64,000 nt of DNA from Rheinheimera lutimaris (lineage in GTDB: Bacteria; Pseudomonadota; Gammaproteobacteria; Enterobacterales; Alteromonadaceae). The translations under genes were made by a program, and so were the position numbers. Position 1 is the first letter of the stretch. The number at the start of each line of letters is the position of its first letter. The notes under the pieces were generated by a model. That model worked only from the letters and a program-made list of their open reading frames with translations. It had not been told where the DNA came from and made no database searches. The stretch spans positions 281,262 through 345,261 of the forward strand of contig NZ_JABSOD010000002.1 in NCBI RefSeq assembly GCF_013283795.1, in the 5' to 3' direction. Below, piece after piece: positions 7,993-16,869 of the stretch.

Positions 7993-10900
7993 TCAAACTC
8001 AAATTTGTAGAGTAAATCAACAGCGTTATCTAAGCTGTTTACCGCCTCCAGATACAGGTTGCGCATTAAGCGGTAGCGCAGGGTAAATTCGCCAACAGCA
8101 TTAAAAATGCCATAGCCGTATTTAACCTGCAGATCGCGTGACAAGTAGCCGCTCACGGTTACCTGCGAGTTATCTCCGGCACCGGCAGTATCCAGCGTAA
8201 GATCGCGCACACCAAAGGCTTCTCCCAGCTCGCCGACCAAAGCGCCGGTAGAAGAAATCGACATACCAATCAGGCTGGTGGTAAGTGCTGAACCGGCGCT
8301 GCCGGAATCGCTGCCGATATCACGGCCCATCAGCAAATACGCTAACGCATTAGCCTGGGGTTTTGCCGGCTCGGAAAAAATGCTGACAGTGGGGTCATCT
8401 GCCGGGCCGGTAACACGGATCCCGGCAATAACATCATCTTCCATATTGGCCGGATTACGGATGGCTTCAACATTTAAAAACGGCTGGTCGGCCGGGCCGT
8501 TAAAGCTCATTTTGCCCTGACGGATCAGTAAGTCCTGACCATAAGCGCGAAAGGTACCGTCTTGCAGGCTGACATCGCCATTAACCGTTGGCTGTTGTTT
8601 CGGCTGCTGGCGCACTCTTAAGCTACCGCTGAGACGGGTTTGCAGACCAAAAGCCGATAACTGTACCCGCCTGCCCAGCACGACATTAACATCAGTTTGC
8701 AGCGCAAAAGCCGTTTGCTGCTCTGTCGGGATCGGCTGCAATGCCTCGTCCAGCAACACCAGGTCATCAGATAACCCCACCGCAGTTTGCGGCAGGCTGT
8801 CGATGTTGATACGGGCAAACGGAATTTGCACCGTGCCGCTAAGCGATGTCAGGCCGGGCGTGGCGGTTAAGGTTAAATCCGGTGCCACCTGTAACCGTGC
8901 CTGAGGAATTTGCAGGCTCAGCTCATCACCTTTTATTTTAACGCTTGCTTGCCAGTTATCTATCTGTGGCCATTTTGCATCACCATTTAAATCTATCCGG
9001 CCTTTGCTGGTGTTAACCAACCCCTGCAGCGTGGCTTGCTGTCCGTTAAACCTAAGCGCTATGTCGGCATCTGTTACATCTACCGGAGCTTGTTTACCGG
9101 CCAGTTTAAAGCCGCTTAGTGCCAGCTTGCCGTTAATGTCCGGATTGCTTAAATCACCGCCAAAGCGTAAGTCGCTGTTCAGCATGCCGGCAAGCTCACT
9201 GCTTTGCTCCAGCAAGGGTTGCAGGAAGGCCAGGCTAAACTGCTGTAGCAGCAGCTTACCCTGCAATTGACGCGAGTCGGATTGTACATCGCTAATGCTG
9301 ACTTCAGTTTGTAATGCGCTGTTGCTGTCAAACTGCCAATTCAGGCTGCCGTTAAGCGTATCGTCAGCCAATGCTGCATCCAGCGCCCAGCCTTGCCAAC
9401 TCAGTGTCAGCGGCTGTTCTGCCAGATAGCGCCAGTCGCCGCTGCTGCCATTAATCTTAAGTTGTGCCTGCGGTTGTTGGCCCGGTTGCCAGTTAGCGCT
9501 GACATAAGCATCAACATGGCCTTGTAAGGCCATCTGCGCGGGTAAAAAATCAGCCAGAGCGGATAAAGCAAACTGTTGTAGTTTAAACTCAAGTGCTATC
9601 TGCCCGGCGCTGAGTAGCAGTGGTTTAACTGCGCACAGCTCAGCCGGGGCTTGCTGCCAACAGTGCGGCTGCACAGTTAACTGCGTATTGGCAAAGCGGT
9701 AATTCAGCGCCGTGCTGTCAACCAGTTGCCAGGGCCCCGCCAGGCTGTCCAGCCTGGCGGATAGCAAGGTGCCTTGCCAGTACTCGTTTGCTTGCAAACT
9801 GCCGGTCAGTTCTATGGCGGCATTGTGCTCAGCACCGCTCAGTTGCAGTGTCAGTTGATGCTGTAATTCGCTGCCGCTGAGTGTCAGCTGCAGTTGGTCA
9901 ACACTTTGCTGCTGATATTTGGCGTTGCTGGCTTGCAACAATAGCGTTGTATTGAGATTACGTTCGCTGTTCAGGCTAAGGTTGGTGTCAAGCGTTAACT
10001 GCTGCAGGCTGGCGTCCTGCCATTGGAGGGCGTTGGCTTCAAGCGTGCCTGTCAGCTTTGGTGTCTGGCGTTGACCGGTAATATTAAAGTCGGCGCTGAT
10101 ATCGCCTTGTGCGCCGCTTATGCTTTGCGCTAATGTCGGTATAACAACCTTCATTGCCAGTTGCCACTGCTTATCCAGTGAGCCGGTCAGTTGGATCTGG
10201 TTTTGCGCATGGCGCAGCGTCAGGCCGGGCGTTTCTAATGTATAGTCGCCTTGTCCGCTGTTATCAGCAGCGCTTAAACTGCCGTCCAGCTTAAGCTTGT
10301 AGTCACGTAAGGTGCCGTTAAGGTTTAATTCCGGTAGGGCTAACTGCCAGCCGCCTTGCGGCGTCAACCGGCCGTTAAACTGCATATTGCCATTTAGTTC
10401 ACCGGTATAATCCGGCCAGAATTGCCCCGGCTGAATGTCGCTTAACTGCGCTGTGCCAAGCCAGCTTAGTTGTTGCTGCCAATTCAGCTCAGCCTGACCG
10501 CTGAGCTCGCCGCCAAGGCTGTTAACCACGATGTTTTCCAGCGTTACAGCGGTCAGGCTGCTATGGCCATTTAATTGCACACGGCTGGCTGGCAGTTGGT
10601 TACCGCTCAGGGCTAATCCGGCATTAAAGTACAGTTGCTCCAGGCTGCCGCCGGCGGCTATTTGCAGCTGGCTTAGCTGTACTTCTGCTTCACCGCTAAG
10701 CGGCCATTGTAACTGTGTGGCATTTAAGCTGGCATTCACCGGCAGGGCACTGTCTAACAGGTTTAGCCACAACGATAATTCAGCATCCAACAGCGCACTG
10801 GCTTTGGCCTGCAGTTGCAAGTTACTTAAATCACCGTCCAGCGTCAGGCGCAGGCGCTGACCGGCCAGCGCTGTGTCTTGCAGCAACAGCCGGATATCGG

Positions 10901-11747
10901 CTTTTAGCGGATAGTTGCCAACCGGCTCTAACCTGGCTGAGGCATACAAGGTTGCCAGCGGATGGCGGATATCCAACTGAGTCAGCGTGATTTGCTGTGG
11001 CAGCAGTTGCAGGCTGAATGCCAGCTCACTCAGGGTGTGTGCTTCAGGCTCAGCGCCTTGCTGCAGGGTGAAATCAGTCAGGCGAAAACGGTCGATAAAC
11101 AAACTCAGTGGCAAGGAAATATCTTGTAGCTGCGGCACCTGATAGGCAAAGGGGACATCAGCAGCGTCAGTAGTTTGCGGCAGAGTCAGGACAACCTGCT
11201 GCCAGTGCGGCTGATTAAGTTGTATTTTATTGCCCCAAAGGGTGCCGGCAGTGCTGAATTGTTGCCAGCTTAATGTCGTGCCGCCAGCTTCCACTGTGGC
11301 ATCGTTCAGTTGCAGCTGAGTAATATCAATGGCAAGGGGTAGCCATAAGCTTGCTGGTGGGGGCGGGGGATCTGCCTGCAGCGGATTGTCGCTGTCAGCA
11401 ATAGTAAGCTGCATGCCTTGCAGTGCCAGTTGCTCTATACAGAGGGTAAAGCGCAAAAAACAACCGTTATTAATCTGCAGGGTACTTTGGTCTAACGTCA
11501 GCGTTAGTGCATCATCTTGCCAGCGCAGCCCATATAAGGTGTTACCACCGAGCAGGCTACCCTCGCTGCGCTCAACACTAAAACCACTGACCACATGCTG
11601 TGCCAGCCACAGGTTAAAACTTAACCCGGCTGAGGTATAAAGCAATGTAAATACTATGGCAATAAGTGCTGCACACGGCAGCACCAGTGTCCAATGCAGC
11701 CACTTTAACGCGCGTTTTAGCCAATGCTTAGCCGTTTGGTTGCTCAT
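7989..11747 (-). CDS. tamB: Translocation and assembly module subunit TamB
   Basis: A 1252-residue protein with an N-terminal signal anchor (WTLVLPCAALIAIVFTLLYTSAG), a long beta-rich body of AsmA/DUF490-like repeats and the conserved C-terminal TamB domain (GKMSFNGPADQPFLNVEAIRNP, then GYGIFNAVGEFTLRYRL). TamB spans the periplasm from the inner membrane. It works with TamA in outer-membrane protein assembly and, in more recent work, in phospholipid transport to the outer membrane. It follows tamA with a 4-base overlap. The length is typical of the family (about 1250). Confidence 0.93.
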   Translation of the reverse strand: MSNQTAKHWLKRALKWLHWTLVLPCAALIAIVFTLLYTSAGLSFNLWLAQHVVSGFSVERSEGSLLGGNTLYGLRWQDDALTLTLDQSTLQINNGCFLRFTLCIEQLALQGMQLTIADSDNPLQADPPPPPASLWLPLAIDITQLQLNDATVEAGGTTLSWQQFSTAGTLWGNKIQLNQPHWQQVVLTLPQTTDAADVPFAYQVPQLQDISLPLSLFIDRFRLTDFTLQQGAEPEAHTLSELAFSLQLLPQQITLTQLDIRHPLATLYASARLEPVGNYPLKADIRLLLQDTALAGQRLRLTLDGDLSNLQLQAKASALLDAELSLWLNLLDSALPVNASLNATQLQWPLSGEAEVQLSQLQIAAGGSLEQLYFNAGLALSGNQLPASRVQLNGHSSLTAVTLENIVVNSLGGELSGQAELNWQQQLSWLGTAQLSDIQPGQFWPDYTGELNGNMQFNGRLTPQGGWQLALPELNLNGTLRDYKLKLDGSLSAADNSGQGDYTLETPGLTLRHAQNQIQLTGSLDKQWQLAMKVVIPTLAQSISGAQGDISADFNITGQRQTPKLTGTLEANALQWQDASLQQLTLDTNLSLNSERNLNTTLLLQASNAKYQQQSVDQLQLTLSGSELQHQLTLQLSGAEHNAAIELTGSLQANEYWQGTLLSARLDSLAGPWQLVDSTALNYRFANTQLTVQPHCWQQAPAELCAVKPLLLSAGQIALEFKLQQFALSALADFLPAQMALQGHVDAYVSANWQPGQQPQAQLKINGSSGDWRYLAEQPLTLSWQGWALDAALADDTLNGSLNWQFDSNSALQTEVSISDVQSDSRQLQGKLLLQQFSLAFLQPLLEQSSELAGMLNSDLRFGGDLSNPDINGKLALSGFKLAGKQAPVDVTDADIALRFNGQQATLQGLVNTSKGRIDLNGDAKWPQIDNWQASVKIKGDELSLQIPQARLQVAPDLTLTATPGLTSLSGTVQIPFARINIDSLPQTAVGLSDDLVLLDEALQPIPTEQQTAFALQTDVNVVLGRRVQLSAFGLQTRLSGSLRVRQQPKQQPTVNGDVSLQDGTFRAYGQDLLIRQGKMSFNGPADQPFLNVEAIRNPANMEDDVIAGIRVTGPADDPTVSIFSEPAKPQANALAYLLMGRDIGSDSGSAGSALTTSLIGMSISSTGALVGELGEAFGVRDLTLDTAGAGDNSQVTVSGYLSRDLQVKYGYGIFNAVGEFTLRYRLMRNLYLEAVNSLDNAVDLLYKFEFD

Positions 11748-13468
11748 AATTCCGGCCCCAGGGCAAAGTGCAGTTGAAAACCGTTGTCCGGGCCATCCAG
11801 TCCCCAGGCCAGGTCAAGCCGCACCGGGCCTACGGGAGAGGCCCAGCGCACGCCGAAACCGACGCCCTGCACCCAATCGGGCTTATCATCCCAGGCGCTA
11901 CCGTAATCACTGAATGCCGCCAGCCACCAGTTACCTTTAACACGGTACTGATATTCCAGCGCCGCGGTTGCCATATAGCGCCCGCCGGTTAGCTCATCAT
12001 CGCTGTTACGTGGCGATACGGTTTCATAGCCGTAACCACGGATACTGTTATCGCCACCGGCAAAAAAACGGAGTGAAGGCGGTAGTTGCGACAAACCTTC
12101 CATCAGAATAGCACCGCCATCAAGCCGGGTAACAAAGCGATGATTATTACCGGCACTGCCAATCCAGCCCAAACGGCTGCGCAAGCGCACAAAACTGGCA
12201 TCAGAGCCCCAGGCTTCATCTGATACCTCAACTCCCAGCAATATGCGGTTGGCAGAGGAGGGCATTGGCCCGCCTGACTGTTTGGTGCGGTTGTAACTTA
12301 ACCCCGGCATAATCAGGCTGATGCTGTCATTTTGGTCTGCCTGGACAAAGTCTTCATACAACCAACGTACAGACGCTGTACGGTACCAGTCACTTTTCAG
12401 CAACCAGTGGCGCTCTAATGCCAGGTTAGACTCACGGCTTTGCGTGTCCTGATTATCACGATTCTTAAAACCCAGCTGTACCTGATAAAAGTCGTTGGCA
12501 ACGCTGGCCAAAGGCAGTTTGTAGGCAGCCTCTACGCTTTGCTCTATCTCGGACAGCGCCAGCTTGCTGCTCAGACTATGGCCGGCTTTATTTAGCCAGG
12601 GCTTATTCCAGTTTAGTTTCAACCTGGTTTTTACATCGGTAGAGTAGCCGATACCGGTTTCTATAATGTTGCGCCGTTCCGGTTGCAGCGCCACGTTAAT
12701 CGGCAGCGTAAAATCCTGCATCTGTGTGGTGTCGCCCTCAACTAAAATGGACGAAAACCAGCCGGTAGCGGCTAATGCCTGGTTAAACTCGCCCAACTGA
12801 CTGGCCAGATAATGATCACCGTGGTTAAACGGCACTAAAGAGCGTAGCCCGGGCTCTGCTATTTGGTTGCCACTAAAACTGACGTCACCAAATTTGTAGC
12901 GCGTACCGGAGTTAAAGTGTAAACGGACAAAAGCTTGTTTAAGCTCAGGCGCGACCTCAAGCCGGGCTTGGGTAAAATCAGCGTCAAAGTAGCCTTTGCG
13001 CAGTGCCAGACTTTTTAAGGCACTTTTGAAACCATCATAGGCGCCATGGTGCAGTACCTGGCCTTGCTTAGGTGCCTGAGTTGCCAGTAAGGCGGCAAAA
13101 TCGCTGTCGGTTGTGGCATCGCCGGATAATTGTATGTCGCTTTCGCTGATACGCACCGGCTCACCGGCTTGTACGTTAATTTGCAGTAGCCGTGGTGTGG
13201 CTTTGTCGTGGGTTATGCTGATTTCGCTGTGGTAATAGCCCAGCGCCTGTAAAGCGGTCTGGATTTCCTGCTGTAATGTGGTTTGAAACCGCAAGCCGGG
13301 CGTATGGTCGGCATCAGTATATTTTTGCAGATAAATATCGATATTGTCGCGCAAAGCGCCATCCACACCGCTGATTTTAAACTGATATGTTGTATCTGAA
13401 CGCGCGGGAGAACTAACGCTTAGTATGGCTGCCAGCATTGTTGAAATAAGGAAACCGCGGTTTGGCAT
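11744..13468 (-). CDS. tamA: Outer membrane assembly factor TamA (Omp85 family)
   Basis: A 574-residue protein with a signal peptide (LISTMLAAILSVSSPARS), three POTRA domains (about 28-260) and a C-terminal 16-strand Omp85 barrel. The barrel includes the conserved GGDNSIRGYGYETVSPR element (lid-loop/RGF-type motif) and ends GPVRLDLAWGLDGPDNGFQLHFALG, with the usual outer-membrane terminal strand. It partners with TamB, encoded just downstream with overlapping stop and start. The pair is transcribed away from the KAS-III gene, with 224 bases between the divergent starts. Confidence 0.93.
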   Translation of the reverse strand: MPNRGFLISTMLAAILSVSSPARSDTTYQFKISGVDGALRDNIDIYLQKYTDADHTPGLRFQTTLQQEIQTALQALGYYHSEISITHDKATPRLLQINVQAGEPVRISESDIQLSGDATTDSDFAALLATQAPKQGQVLHHGAYDGFKSALKSLALRKGYFDADFTQARLEVAPELKQAFVRLHFNSGTRYKFGDVSFSGNQIAEPGLRSLVPFNHGDHYLASQLGEFNQALAATGWFSSILVEGDTTQMQDFTLPINVALQPERRNIIETGIGYSTDVKTRLKLNWNKPWLNKAGHSLSSKLALSEIEQSVEAAYKLPLASVANDFYQVQLGFKNRDNQDTQSRESNLALERHWLLKSDWYRTASVRWLYEDFVQADQNDSISLIMPGLSYNRTKQSGGPMPSSANRILLGVEVSDEAWGSDASFVRLRSRLGWIGSAGNNHRFVTRLDGGAILMEGLSQLPPSLRFFAGGDNSIRGYGYETVSPRNSDDELTGGRYMATAALEYQYRVKGNWWLAAFSDYGSAWDDKPDWVQGVGFGVRWASPVGPVRLDLAWGLDGPDNGFQLHFALGPEL

Positions 13469-13692
13469 CGACGTGGAAAAATCCCGTATTAAGAAAATGA
13501 AAAAAAATTGAATGCGGGGCTATTATGGCTCACACAGCTTGCTAATGTATACCGTGTTGCATAAATCGAGACTGAACAGGCAGGCTAATATGCGGATAAT
13601 ACAACAGCATGGTACAACTGAAGGGCTGATTTCAGTTATACTGCCGACATTGTAAAGCGGTAGTAAAACCGCCATCTGACAAGGGCAGTACT

Positions 13693-14808
13693 ATGAAAAG
13701 TGTTGTTATCAGCGGCTCGGGCCTGTTTACGCCTCAGCATATTATTACCAACGACGAATTGGTAGCCAGCTACAACCAGTATGTAGACCAGTTTAATGCG
13801 CAACATGCCGACGCTATTGGCCGTGGTGAAACGCCGGCGCTGGAGCACTCCAGCAGCGAATTTATTGAAAAAGCCTCCGGCATTAAAGCGCGGCATGTGT
13901 TGTACAAAGACGGTATTTTAGACGTTGAGCTGATGCGGCCGGTATTTGACCGCCGCACTGAAGAACAAGCGCCGGAAATGGTAGAGATGGCGCTGTCGGC
14001 TGCGGGTGAAGCCATGGCGCAAGCCAATAAAACTGCTGCAGATATTGATTTGATTATCTGTGCCGCCTCAAATATGCAGCGACCTTACCCGGCATTATCA
14101 ATTGAGCTGCAACAACTATTGGGTGTTGCCGGTTACGCTTTTGATATGAATGTGGCCTGCTCGTCTGCTACCTTTGCCATCAGCAACGCGGTAAATGCTA
14201 TTCGTGGCGGCACGGCTAAAGTGGTATTGGTAGTGAACCCGGAATTTGCCTCGCCACAGGTGAATTACCGCAGCCGCGACAGTCATTTTATTTTTGGTGA
14301 TGTGTGTACTGCTACCATCATTGAAGCAGAAGACAGCTGCACAGCGGATAATGCATATCGCATCAACGGCATGCGGCTGAAAACAGAGTTTTCCAACAAC
14401 ATCCGTTGCGATGTCGGTTATACCGAACATTGTTTACCGGATGATCCCCTGGTACCGTTTTTTAAACAACAGGGCCGCAAAGTGTTTAAAGAGTTGCTGC
14501 CGATAGTGGCTGATGTTATTCAGGCCGAAATGGCAGAGCAGCAGGTTAAACCGGAGCAACTGAAGCGATTGTGGCTACATCAGGCCAATATTAATATGAA
14601 TATTTTTGCCGCGAAGAAAATTCTCGGCCGCGATCCGCTGCCAGAAGAGGCCCCCCTGGTGCTGGATACCTATGCCAATACCGCCTCAGCCGGCTCAATT
14701 ATTGCGTTCCATAAATATAAGCAAGGTATTAACTCAGGCGAGCATGCCATTTTGTGCTCGTTTGGTGCGGGTTACTCAGTGGGCTGTTTAGTACTGCAAA
14801 AATGCTGA
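13693..14808 (+). CDS. Beta-ketoacyl-ACP synthase III family enzyme
   Basis: A 371-residue thiolase-fold condensing enzyme with the full KAS-III triad: Cys156 (NVACSSATF), His296 (LHQANINMN) and Asn329 (YANTASAGS). At 371 residues it is longer than housekeeping FabH (about 317) and has an extra N-terminal stretch (FNAQHADAIGRGE). It resembles the long FabH-like proteins of pseudomonads such as PA3286, which feeds fatty-acid degradation products into synthesis by condensing medium-chain acyl-CoA with malonyl-ACP. That resemblance is from memory. It stands alone, away from any fab cluster, which supports an accessory role. It ends before a hairpin. Confidence 0.85.
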   Translation: MKSVVISGSGLFTPQHIITNDELVASYNQYVDQFNAQHADAIGRGETPALEHSSSEFIEKASGIKARHVLYKDGILDVELMRPVFDRRTEEQAPEMVEMALSAAGEAMAQANKTAADIDLIICAASNMQRPYPALSIELQQLLGVAGYAFDMNVACSSATFAISNAVNAIRGGTAKVVLVVNPEFASPQVNYRSRDSHFIFGDVCTATIIEAEDSCTADNAYRINGMRLKTEFSNNIRCDVGYTEHCLPDDPLVPFFKQQGRKVFKELLPIVADVIQAEMAEQQVKPEQLKRLWLHQANINMNIFAAKKILGRDPLPEEAPLVLDTYANTASAGSIIAFHKYKQGINSGEHAILCSFGAGYSVGCLVLQKC

Positions 14809-14825
14809 TATAGCGTGATAAACAA

Positions 14826-14847
14826 ACGGGCAGCGCGGGCTGCCCGT
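14826..14847. terminator. Hairpin between convergent genes, likely terminator
   Basis: A 9-bp GC-rich perfect stem (14826-14834 with 14839-14847) with a 4-base loop lies between the KAS-III gene and the convergent CBM48 gene. The U-tract is poor on both strands, so intrinsic termination may be weak. Confidence 0.45.
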
Positions 14848-14884
14848 AAATGTCGGTTACAACCGTTCTGTTATAACTGTGCTT

Positions 14885-15193
14885 TTATAACAGCACTACC
14901 GAGTTATGATCATAAGATACCGGCGACGGTTGATAACTGTCAGCGGCGTCATCGTTCAGCCAGGTGCCACCGTTTACCAAATAGCGGAATTGATAAGCTT
15001 TATTTTTTTCTAAATTCAACGTTGCGGTAAAATCGCCGCTTTTGCTTTTCTTCATTGGTAACGCGACCGGATCCCAGTCATTAAATTCGCCCAGCAAGGC
15101 CACTTGTTCAATATTTTCCAGCCGGTGCGCCGGCAAGGTAAACGTTACTTTGCACAATGGCTTGGTCTTCAGATATTGCTTACTGATACTCAT
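14885..15193 (-). CDS. Small stand-alone CBM48 / isoamylase early-set domain protein
   Basis: A 102-residue protein consisting almost entirely of one early-set/AMPK-type glycogen-binding module: VALLGEFNDWDPVALPMKK, then DFTATLNLEKNKAYQFRYLVNGGTW and a final aspartate-rich NDDAADSYQPSPV. There is no catalytic domain and no signal peptide. Such single-domain CBM48 proteins are widespread in marine gammaproteobacteria and have no settled function; binding of glycogen or another alpha-glucan is inferred. No glycogen genes lie nearby. The start at 15193 has a GGGAAA ribosome site. Confidence 0.8.
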   Translation of the reverse strand: MSISKQYLKTKPLCKVTFTLPAHRLENIEQVALLGEFNDWDPVALPMKKSKSGDFTATLNLEKNKAYQFRYLVNGGTWLNDDAADSYQPSPVSYDHNSVVLL

Positions 15194-15645
15194 AGTATTT
15201 CCCTTAATGTGTGCTCAAAGCGCTATAACCTTGTCTATCATGTCGGGTCTTTATGATGAAATAATGACCACTTTGTTATGTGAATCACCTTAGGTAATTT
15301 TTTCTTGCTTCGCAAATAATCCTTTTAAAGGTTGATATAACAAAAGTGATCTTGTTTGCCGGCAGTAAAGTTGTGTTGCAGTTGTAACAAGATATTATGC
15401 CGATTGACTTGTCGGGCTGCTGGTAAAAGCATGCAACTGAGCATTAGTAACAGCTGAATTTAGTGGCAAGCTAATAACCACGGGCGTTCGATTAAGTGTG
15501 CCAAATGGCTTTTTTCTGCCACAGATGCGGTGTTTGCAACGGCTGTTACCTACACTGATACAAAGCGTAACATTCACAGCGTTACTTTCTTGCGGTGGCG
15601 TTTTAGTATATCGGCAGTAAAACAGCATTGTGGAAGACAAAAAAG
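15194..15645. other. Intergenic region without a recognisable gene
   Basis: About 450 bases between the divergent CBM48 gene and the RND adaptor gene. The stretch nearest the CBM48 gene is AT-rich and could hold promoters, but no pair of boxes is convincing. The only longer open frame (minus strand 15395-15655) has no family resemblance and overlaps the adaptor start, so I treat it as chance. Confidence 0.5.
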
Positions 15646-16866
15646 ATGGCAGCAAAAATTATAAAAATCGCTATTCCCGTGGTCATTATTGCCGTGGCCG
15701 TGGTGGCATCAATGAGTTTAACCAGTATGCGCAAGCCGCCGGAGAAAAAAGAAGAACAACGGCCGGCTATTCTGGTGAACGCCGACACGATAAAGCCGCA
15801 GGATTTGGTGTATCGCATTCAATCGCAAGGTACCGTGCAACCCAAACTGGAAACCAGTTTAAGCTCTGAAGTTAATGGCCGTATTGTGGCAGTGGCAGAA
15901 AACTTTATCGAAGGTGGCTTTTTTAACAAAGGTGATTTGCTGGTGCGGGTAGAGCAGGCAGATTATCAAACCAATGTAAAAGCGGCAGAAGCCAGCTTGG
16001 CTAACGCGCAATCAGCCCTGGAAGAGGAAAAAGCCCGTGGTCGTGTAGCGGAAGAGGAGTGGCGCTCTTTTACCGCCGGTAAAGCTCCGGAATTAGGGTT
16101 ACGCCGGCCACAACTGGCCGGTGCCCTTGCGACAGTGCGTTCGGCGGAAGCAGAATTGGAGCGGGCATTACGTGACCTGGCCCGCACTGAAATTCGCGCA
16201 CCCTATGCCGGCATGGTAAAAAGCCGCGATGCTAACCTGGGCCAGTTTATCAGCCGCGGTACCAGTGTCGGTATGATTTACGGCACTGACGTAGCGGAAA
16301 TTCGTTTACCGCTAACCGATAATGATTTGGCTTTTTTACAGGTGCCGGACTTTACCAACGACAACATCGAACCGGAAGTAGTGTTAACTGCCGCGGTAGC
16401 CGGCCGCATTATGCAGTGGCCGGCAAAATTAGTGCGCACTGAAGGCGTACTGGATGCACGCAGCCGGGTAATTTATGCCGTTGCTGAAGTAACCGACCCT
16501 TACCAACGTGTGAACCAAAAACACGCGCCATTGCGTTTCGGTCGTTTCGTCCAGGCGCAAATATTGGGTGACGCAACCGAACAGGTGGTGGTGATCCCGC
16601 GGCATTTGCTGTTAGCGCAGCAACAGGTGCTGGTGGTGGACAAAGACAACCAGTTACAGTTTCGCGCGGTAGTGTTAGAACGTGCTGACGAACACTCGGC
16701 GTATATCCGCTCCGGCTTTACTGAAGGTGACCGGTTAGCTACCTCTGCTATTGCCAACCCACTGGCGGGTACTTTGGTGCGGGTTGCAGCAGATGAAGCG
16801 GCACAACTGGCAGAGAAAGCGGCGAACCCGGATGCTGCCGTGCTGACCAGCCAGGTTAAGGAGTAA
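15646..16866 (+). CDS. RND efflux periplasmic adaptor (membrane fusion protein)
   Basis: A 406-residue protein from the ATG at 15646, preferred over an in-frame TTG at 15628 because a GGAAG site lies 9 bases before it. It has an N-terminal signal anchor (IIKIAIPVVIIAVAVVASMSL), a biotinyl-lipoyl-like half (VEADYQT region), a helical hairpin (about 105-175) and the partner half-lipoyl segment EIRAPYAGMVKSRDANLGQFI, followed by beta-barrel and membrane-proximal domains. No lipobox, so it is anchored by its N-terminal helix. It is encoded 3 bases before its permease. No TolC-type outer-membrane channel is adjacent, so one encoded elsewhere must be used. The substrate is unknown. Confidence 0.9.
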   Translation: MAAKIIKIAIPVVIIAVAVVASMSLTSMRKPPEKKEEQRPAILVNADTIKPQDLVYRIQSQGTVQPKLETSLSSEVNGRIVAVAENFIEGGFFNKGDLLVRVEQADYQTNVKAAEASLANAQSALEEEKARGRVAEEEWRSFTAGKAPELGLRRPQLAGALATVRSAEAELERALRDLARTEIRAPYAGMVKSRDANLGQFISRGTSVGMIYGTDVAEIRLPLTDNDLAFLQVPDFTNDNIEPEVVLTAAVAGRIMQWPAKLVRTEGVLDARSRVIYAVAEVTDPYQRVNQKHAPLRFGRFVQAQILGDATEQVVVIPRHLLLAQQQVLVVDKDNQLQFRAVVLERADEHSAYIRSGFTEGDRLATSAIANPLAGTLVRVAADEAAQLAEKAANPDAAVLTSQVKE

Positions 16867-16869
16867 GCC

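Noticed and set aside
10531..10990. Plus-strand frames inside tamB
   Set aside because: Overlapping shadows of a strongly supported 1252-residue gene, without domains or ribosome sites.
15395..15655. 86-codon open frame on the minus strand upstream of the RND adaptor
   Set aside because: No ribosome site, no family resemblance, irregular composition, and it overlaps the adaptor start.
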